Source: Tetracentron sinense
Taxonomy: Eukaryota; Streptophyta; Magnoliopsida; Trochodendrales; Trochodendraceae
Direction of reading: 5' to 3'
DNA: 64,000 bases
Assembly: GCA_015143295.1 (NCBI GenBank)
Contig: CM026570.1
Coordinates: 8,952,047-9,016,046, forward strand
Below the pieces are notes generated by a model. The model was not told the DNA's origin, ran no database searches, and saw only the letters and a program-made list of their open reading frames with translations. Below are positions 56,938 through 64,000 of this stretch, piece after piece. The position numbers and the translations under genes were made by a program. How positions within the stretch are numbered: position 1 is the stretch's first letter; each line of letters opens with the position of its first letter.

Positions 56938-59900
56938 GGTAGGTATAGGCAAAAACACAAGAGAGTTAACATTAGAGCAGTGAAGCATTGGTGTAGGCAG
57001 ATCTTGAAAGGGCTTCTCTATCTCCACAGCCATGACCCCCTTGTAATTCACAGAGATCTGAAGTGTGACAACATCTTTGTCAATGGAAACCAAGGGGAGG
57101 TCAAGATCGGCGATCTCGGCCTCGCCGCAATCCTCCGTAAATCCCACGCTGCTCATTGTGTTGGTGAGTTCAACTGTTTCAAATTCCCTGAAATCTCATC
57201 TGAAAATCATACCATCTAGAAATGAAAATTTGCTTGAGATCTTTTGTTTTTGAGGAATTCATCATAAACACAAAACACTTATGTGATTCCCAAATTTATT
57301 TATTTTTTTAAAATCTAATTGGAACAGTTGATTGATTGGATGAATCATTTAAGGGGAGCTATCATTTTGGTTAGTAGTTTATACTTTTTTGGGGTTTTCT
57401 CTCTTCAGGGACACCAGAGTTCATGGCCCCAGAGGTGTATGAAGAGGAATATAATGAATTAGTTGATATTTATTCTTTTGGGATGTGCATCTTAGAAATG
57501 GTCACCTTTGAATATCCCTACAGTGAATGCACTCATCCTGCTCAGATCTACAAGAAAGTTATATCTGTAAGAATTCTCAATGTTGTCATCTCACATTGAA
57601 TTTTGGCCCATCTCTCTTCCTTTACATGCTCCATTTGCCATATAGGGGAAAAAACCAGATGCTCTGTACAAAGTGAAGGATCCTGAAGTACGGCAATTCG
57701 TTGAGAAATGCTTGGCGACGGCATCTCTGAGGCTTCCTGCAAAGGAGCTTCTGAAGGACCCTTTTCTCCACATTGACCATTCTGGGTCTGATTTGAGGCC
57801 ATTAGATTTTTGCCACAGAGAACTCGATGACATGGGCCCTCTCCTAAGGCAGCCTATCTTGGAACTCCATCACTCTAACAACTCCTTGATCAATGGGAAC
57901 TCCGATGATCTTGGTTTCGAACATGAGAATGGATGGGAGTACCATCCGAATGAGATTGAACCAAACGGAATCGAGCTTTTCACTTATCAAGATGACGAGC
58001 ATTCTGCAAATGTTGACATCACAATCAAGGGGAGAATGAGAGAAGATGTTGGCATCTTTTTAAGGCTCAGAATTGCAGATAAAGAAGGTTAGAAATTTAA
58101 TTTCTTGCTTTTGTTCTATTTCTAATTATAATATTTATCCCTTGGGTTTTCTTAGTTTTATTTCCTGTTAACATTGAAGCAGTGTTTTAAAAGGAAAGGC
58201 GTGTGAGAATTACGCCTCGAGGCTAGGATCAAGGCAAACACCTTGAGGCTTTAACCTTAAGGCTTAAATCTAATGAGGCTAATGCCACAAACTATGAAAT
58301 TCACGAGTCACACACCTAGCATGTGCCTCATAAATTAATTTAAAAAAATAGGATGCTAGCCACATAACTAAGACTTTTGAACATTAGTTTTTTACGGCAT
58401 GTTCCTCATACATTAATAGAAATAGGGTTCTTGCCACCTAACTAAGACTTCAACATTGAATTATAAGGTGTGTGCTACGTAAGTTTTTTTATCGATAAAA
58501 AATATTATTATTTTCATTTTTTATTAGTTTAAACTTTAAATCAACACTTTAACTTTTTAAAAACTTGTTGAGTATATTTGACTCTAATTATTATAGTAGA
58601 CATTGCAAAGATTTGAAGTCATTGCTTAACATATATTGTTAGTGAATGTTGACTACTTTGCAATTGTTTGTTGAAATTCAAAATCTACCACATGATGAGT
58701 GAACATCATCTTTCTTGCAAAGCAAATCTAAATTTCAGTTTTTTATTTCCTTTTAAATTTATTTTTTTTATGGCTAAATAATTTATATAGTATTATTACA
58801 TATCCATGAGGCTTTCTTGTGAGGCTTAAGCCTCATGCATCTTGAGGTCCCAACGCCTTCGCTTTTTAAAACATTACATTGAACTATTCAATGGGGAGCA
58901 AAACCAAATTCAGAGCTACAATTCTCTCTGCAGGCCGCATCCGGAACATCTACTTCCCTTTTGACATTGAGACTGATACGGCATTGAGTGTTGCAACGGA
59001 AATGGTAGCGGAGTTGGATATTACTGACCAAGACGTGACTAAGATAGCAGATATGATCGATGGAGAGATTGTTTCTTTGGTGCCGGAGTGGAAGTCTGGG
59101 CCGGGCATAGAGGAAACACCCCGCTTTGCGAGTGCAAGCTTGTGTCACAATTGTGCGTCCAAAGGTTCCTCCGATGGTTCACTTACGGATTATTTGTCCT
59201 TGAATAATCCAAGTTCCAAGAACTCACAAGTTCTTCAATGTTCTAGACATGGATGTGCTGCTCTGCACGGTCGATTCGAAGAGATCACATATCAAGTTGA
59301 GGAGCCCGAGCACTGTGTGACAGAGGGCCTACCAATGGTATCCAGCCAATCTGATTTCATACGGTATCCAGGAATTTGGGCTCAACATGACGTCCCTGAA
59401 TTAACTTCGCAAGGATCAGGAGAGAGCCACTCTGATGAAGAACATGAACAATTGGAATCAACCTCAGCCAGGGATGAGAGAGTGATAGGTATGGACACTC
59501 AAAGCGAAACCAATGCAAGAAACTTTGTGCACCAGTTACCGGGCTTTTTCTCTATTTCCACAATTCCTTCAGTGGCTTCTGCCCTTTCAGACGAGTACGA
59601 GAATGAGATCAGGCAGGAAATGAGATGGCTCAAAGCAAAGTATCAGATGGAGTTGAGGGAGCTTAGAGATCAACAGTTAGGAGTAATATCAAGAGCTTCG
59701 AGTTTGTCCCCAGGTTTGGAGGACAGAAAACACCAGGCAGACAATGGAGTCACGTTATCTTCATTTTCCACCTCACTACAGGGAGAGAATAGTGAAACTC
59801 TCTTCAAATCGTTTGCCTCTGGGAAGAATTTTACTTCTTGCTTGCCCTCTCATGTTGGGGAGAGCATCCCCAAAACGGAGACACGAATAGCCCGACATTG

Positions 59901-60027
59901 CGAGGCAACCAACAATTCCTCCAGTCCAAAGCCCATGATCACTGCCAAGAGTTTCTATACTGGAGCGCTGCTTCCACTGTCTCTTCACAGGACAACATCC
60001 CTTCCAGTTGATGCTGTTGATGTTTAA
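56188..60027 (+). CDS. WNK: WNK-type serine/threonine protein kinase, seven exons, 751 residues
   Basis: Exons: 56188-56262, 56387-56424, 56584-56811, 56943-57163, 57409-57566, 57646-58087, 58934-60027; all introns are GT-AG and the joined frame is open. [10 protein letters not shown] (residues 16-25) precedes the kinase domain (~25-282). Subdomain II reads VAWN with Asn53 where other kinases have the ATP-binding Lys; Lys36 in the glycine-rich loop (GKGASK) takes its place, the WNK hallmark. HRDLKCDN (150-157), DLG (171-173) and APE (194-196) are intact. Residues ~366-440 match the OSR1_C-type autoinhibitory domain ([23 protein letters not shown]); ~607-640 is a likely coiled coil. It is a cytosolic kinase; plant WNKs are linked to clock, flowering and ion or osmotic responses (family knowledge). 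It is closest, from memory, to the Arabidopsis WNK4/WNK9 group, which I cannot resolve. Intron 6 carries an hAT insertion. Confidence 0.95.
58179..58875. mobile_element. Non-autonomous hAT element in intron 6 of the WNK gene
   Basis: A perfect 8-bp TSD, ACATTGAA, lies at 58171-58178 and 58876-58883. The ends CAGTGTTTTAAAAGG and GCTTTTTAAAACATT are inverted, and GAGGCTTAAGCCTC-type words lie inside. The 697-bp body has no transposase. The splice sites of intron 6 lie outside the element, so splicing should still work. The ATG of a long downstream open frame (58879) overlaps the right TSD and is not a real start. Confidence 0.92.
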
Positions 60028-61030
60028 ATCTGTAAGGCTCTCTTTGATTATTTCTCTAAGTTCACACACTCACACAAGCTCTATATTTATCAGATCCACC
60101 CTCCAATTCATTTCTGGCTTTTGCTTCTGCCTGTCTCTCCATTGATGGGAAAAGCAAAATGGAGAAGGTGATGGGTCTCAGTAATTATGAGCAGAGATGT
60201 AATTTTTACATATTGTAGAATCTCCAAGTGTGATTACTTGGATGAAGTTGAGGCCATGTACATTACCCATTTACCTTAAATACCAAAAACAAGCCATCTC
60301 AAAGTCCTCCATCCTATGGTCCCTCCAAAAAAGAAAAGCCTTTCTACTGGGTGTGCCTTTTGAATTCGTGTGATAAAAGAAAATCAAAGGACACCAAATT
60401 TATGTGGTCCATCAAGATGCCTACGTCCACGGCCAAGCCAACAAGAGATCTTTCTATTATTTCCTGTGAAAAAACAGGGTTACAAATTTCTCATTTTTCT
60501 GTTTTTACTCAATAGAAACCCCTAGCGTAAACGCAATTATATATTAGTACAAAAACATAAAATTGCAAATTAAAAATAAAGTAACCATAACAGGATGTCT
60601 GAGAGAGAGAGTAAATATAGAGAATTGTGGACCTGTAGTTGCTAGAGATGAAGTGAATTATTAGGGATGTCAGTGCTGGCTGGCCAATAATAGGTTTTCT
60701 GAGAACTTTAACAACCTGTACATGCCACATTGTATGCCATGGGATGGGGAGCATACTCCCCTTTTAAGAGGCCCCACTTCATGACAATTATATGGTGGTT
60801 TTGAAAGACCAACAATACAATGGTCCACCAAAGATTCACTATCCCTTGTCTAGTCCCAATTTGGCACACCCACTCTGGCTCGATTATATTTATGGCCCCC
60901 AGTGCTCCTATGGGATTTTTTCGACGTAGCCCAATGGTCATATAGGGAATTATCCACCATTAAGCCCAATGATCTGATAATTATGCTATATATAGCTCAT
61001 AAAAGATGGTCATTAAAGGATCCTAATCAC
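60028..61030. other. 3' flank of the WNK gene
   Basis: It likely holds the 3' UTR in its first ~250 bp. No other gene is seen; short frames around 60500-60950 have no domain. Confidence 0.5.
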
Positions 61031-61040
61031 TTGGGAAGTG

Positions 61041-61222
61041 GCCAAGACTGTGCCTCAGGAAGCGGAGGTCTTGAGTTCAAGTCCCTTTCCCTTGTTGGTC
61101 ACCCTCTGGGATTTATCTCGGCTTTCTTGGTTGTGTAATATGAGGGGATTTACATGGCCCGAGGGACTTAGTCGGGTCCTCTGAAAAGCCCGGATACCCT
61201 CGTTACCAAAAAAAAAAAAAAA
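61041..61222 (+). mobile_element. 5'-truncated SINE
   Basis: It matches the SINE at 30058-30269 (GCGGAGGTCTTGAGTTCAA, then a GACTTAGTCGGGTCCTCTGA block) and ends in an A run. TTGGGAAGTG (61031-61040) and TTGGCAAGTG (61227-61236) flank it at 9/10 identity. Confidence 0.82.
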
Positions 61223-61236
61223 TTCAATTGGCAAGT

Positions 61237-63337
61237 GATATCCATCTTCCAAAACAATTTGGCAAGTGCCCACTTATAATACTATAGGGTACTTCCTTTA
61301 TTCATGATTTTCAGTTGAATAGAAGGAATCCATTAATGAGGCATAAGGTCATGAAATGTCCATGAAGGTGAGAAGGAAATGGAGTGTGACACTTCTGATT
61401 GAAAGTGTGACTGTAGATAAGCATATTTAAAGCTAATAGTGGCTTTAGTTATTAATTAAAGAAAGGAAATATGGGATTGAATGGTAAATGGGAGGTAGGT
61501 GAGAGAGAGAGAGAGGTCACATTTGGATGATTGTGAAGTTTTTCACGTTTCTTCTTTCTCTATTTAATAATGTGACGATGATAGATGATATGAAGTTGCT
61601 TTTTTGAGCAGTTTATGCTTTGCGTCCTAAGAGCTGCGTATGAGTATTGAAACGTTTTTTGTTTGGTCTTTAAAAAAAAGTGATTTTTACTCCATGAAAC
61701 GTAGACAGATTCCTCTTTTAACACTTTTAAAAGAGTCTTTATAGACTCAAATCAACCAAACGGGAGCAAGAAAAGTAAGGTTACCGTACAAACAGGAATA
61801 TACATCCATTGAACGCCAGCAAAATAATAATAAAATTTTGCCTTTTCTCATACTAGGCTCCACCAGTGAAATTATATCTTTATGACTATTTTATATAATC
61901 TAACTTAGGGTTTGCTTTGAATGGATGTGCTTCTTCATGAACACCTTTTGATCTCTTCATGGCTTCCTTATCCTTCCATGACCCACACAATTGCAATCAT
62001 AATTTCTTCTTCTCTGGCTCAAAACCCATACATGTGGTTAGGGGTAGAGTAGGAATTTTTCTTTGGGAGGATGAAATACATGTGTGAAGAACGAATTTTT
62101 GTGGAAAATATCCGTGCATGAAATATTATGAGAGGCTTGGGGGATTCGGAGTCATAGCCCTGAGATCTTTTTTTCTTTTTTTTTGAGTAATAGGTTTATC
62201 GTAGTCATAAAATCTGTTAATGTTGCATTCCAAATTTCAATGAAAGTCCAATATACAAGAAGAAAAAAGGGACCACCCTTTTAGGAGGTCAGGGGAACCT
62301 CTCCGGTCATTTGATGGCAAGGAGAGCACCAAAGCACTCGGCAGGCACCACATGCTCTTGTGCATGTCAATCAAGACCTTGGTTTGCATGTATAGCGCCT
62401 TAATTGGCACACATAAGGTCATGTGAGGTCTCAATTGATGTGCACAGGCACATGTTGCACCTTTTGAGTGTTGTTGGCCGTCTCTTTGCTCCAATAGGAG
62501 TGTCCCAAGTCTTTTGAGACCAATTATATAAATAAAATTAATAATTTTCAATTATACTTATAAAAAAAAATTACAAGATTTTATGAGGCCAAACTCCCCA
62601 TATAATTAACTGTTACATCCTAATTTGGGGGGCAGTTTATATAAAAATTAGATATCATTTACTTTAAGAAAAAGAATTGGACCTAATACAATAGGAGCAA
62701 TTTGTGTGTGTGTCGCGGGGCGGGGGGGGAGGAGGATGGCCCCTCCTCGCCCTGGCTCTGCCCTTTCATGTGGTGCACACGTAGGAAACCTGAACTCAAC
62801 AGTCGCCAATCTGAAATTTTGAAATTCCTGTTGAGATCAAGATCATGTTGGTTTTTAAAAAAGTATTGTTCTAATTATTTTTAATAAAAATAACTAAAAT
62901 TTAATGACATATTCAAAAAATTGATTGAAATTTCAGGAAATTTACAGAAATATTAGAAAAATAATATTATCAGATAAGATAAATAATAGCTTAAAAACTT
63001 CACCTAATCTATTTAAACTAGAAAACCTTAATAAGAACACTTACAGTATAATCTATTTAAATTAGAAAAGCTATCTAAGTAAACAATTAAAGTAATCATA
63101 TGATTCAGGACTCTTGATAGATTAAAAAAACTATTTTTAAAAACTTATTTTAGCTAGAAAATCTACCTAAGTAATCTATTTAAACTAGAAAACCTAATTA
63201 TTAAGAGTTAGGACTCTTAATAGATTAAAAAAATCATTAAAAAACAATTTTTTTTTTTTTTTTAAGTAAGTTATTTCAGACGAAATTTTGGGAGAAAATT
63301 TCGATCAATTAAGATAATAATTTAAAAAAATCCACTA
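61237..63337. other. Intergenic DNA with repeat fragments
   Basis: A fragment at 62140-62560 shares TCGTAGTCATAAAATCTGTTA with 11650-11680 and belongs to the same repeat group. A G-rich tract lies at 62715-62735. 63000-63240 has several AAACTAGAAAA-CTA words in loose direct repeats. No gene. Confidence 0.5.
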
Positions 63338-63346
63338 TTTGATTAT

Positions 63347-63898
63347 GGAGTCAAATCCTCTACGGTGATAACCGGATTTGGAAAATCCGGTTATCACCCC
63401 TAGAGGTCTCCACGTGTCTCCTTTGACACCCCTTAACCGTGGTAAGATTCACCCACCCCTAGGGTTCACCCATCCTTGGTTCTTTTTTTAAAATTTAAAA
63501 ACTGTTTTTAAAGTTTTTTTAATGAATTAGTCTAGGGATACTCCCAAAGTGTACTCCGATATATACTCCCAAATCCTAACCGTTTATCTCAATTATTAAA
63601 CAGTTAAGATTCCTGCTGATGTGGCAATAGAAAAGACAAAATAAGGCAGTTGAAATCCTGACCCTTAGTGGTTGGTTATAAATGGTTAGGATTAGGGAGT
63701 ATATTTGGGAGTATAATTGGGAGTACCTATAGACTGACTCGTTATTTTTTTTAATATTAAAAACATTTTTTTAATTTTAAAAAAAGAATTAATATTAAAA
63801 AAAAAAAAAACAAGGGTGGGTGCCGGAGACACATGGCGACCTCTGGGGTGATAACCGGATTTGCCAAATCCCGTTATCACCGTAGATGATTTGGCTCC
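63347..63898. mobile_element. MULE-type MITE with a nested second MITE
   Basis: The 9-bp TSD is TTTGATTAT at 63338-63346 and TTTCATTAT at 63899-63907 (8/9). The termini are GGAGTCAAATCCTCTACGG and its counterpart ATGATTTGGCTCC. A short repeated stem, GATAACCGGATTTG, lies at both ends. The centre is split by the element at 63521-63743. Confidence 0.87.
63521..63743. mobile_element. Nested GGATACTCC-family fold-back MITE
   Basis: AATGAATTAGTCTAGGGATA on the left pairs with TACCTATAGACTGACTCGTT on the right, and each arm repeats TACTCCCAA-type words. It is related to 29525-29726. It lies in the T-rich centre of the host MITE. Confidence 0.78.
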
Positions 63899-64000
63899 TT
63901 TCATTATCTGTTTGGATTCCGAAATAATTGGATAATCGGGATTTCAAACCTTGCTAACAACTTTAAGACTGCTTTGATCATTTTCTCACTTGAATGGCAG

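Noticed and set aside
58879..60027. Independent 382-residue gene
   Set aside because: It is the last WNK exon plus a few intronic codons; its ATG overlaps a transposon target-site duplication.

Overview
This window looks like nuclear DNA of a flowering plant, probably a dicot-type angiosperm; I cannot name the species. The evidence is AT-rich intergenic DNA, spliced genes with GT-AG introns, a plant WNK kinase, a DUF868 gene, plant thionin-like peptide genes, plant-type LTR, LINE and SINE remnants, and very many non-autonomous DNA transposons.

Only five real genes are supported. (1) A two-exon, 62-residue microprotein gene at 8666-9194 (+). (2, 3) Two tandem paralogues of a secreted six-cysteine thionin-like peptide at 14265-16123 and 17815-19806 (+), each with one phase-1 intron, inside a 3.2-3.6 kb tandem duplication (about 13564-17171 and 17404-20617). 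(4) A single-exon DUF868 gene at 22820-23782 (-). (5) A seven-exon WNK-type protein kinase of 751 residues at 56188-60027 (+). These genes share no evident pathway; they are scattered single genes.

The rest is mostly mobile-element DNA, and many boundaries can be fixed from target-site duplications (TSDs). They include Mutator-like (MULE) fold-back elements with 9-bp TSDs (3324-4866, 4885-5287, 16433-16600, 19224-19397, 31451-32453, 35506-36393, 48700-49060, 63347-63898), hAT-type elements with 8-bp TSDs (15667-15898, 17172-17395, 58179-58875), 3-bp-TSD Tourist-like MITEs (5755-6148, 13613-13870) and tRNA-type SINEs with long TSDs (4532-4719, 6480-6647, 30058-30269, 34134-34268, 41792-41954). 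There are solo LTRs with 5-bp TSDs (38155-39050, 44017-44745, probably 43256-43809), a partial LTR at the left edge, a 5' half of a Ty1/copia element (51093-53275), and two LINE remnants (25630-27928, 54100-54659).

The most interesting signals are: very uneven divergence of the two peptide paralogues, concentrated in the cysteine core; a 23-bp-period array of palindromes with constant arms and variable 4-nt centres inside a solo LTR; one internal sequence module carried by MULE elements with different ends, sometimes as tandem arrays; and the peptide-gene duplication, where copy 2 keeps the empty insertion sites of transposons found in copy 1.
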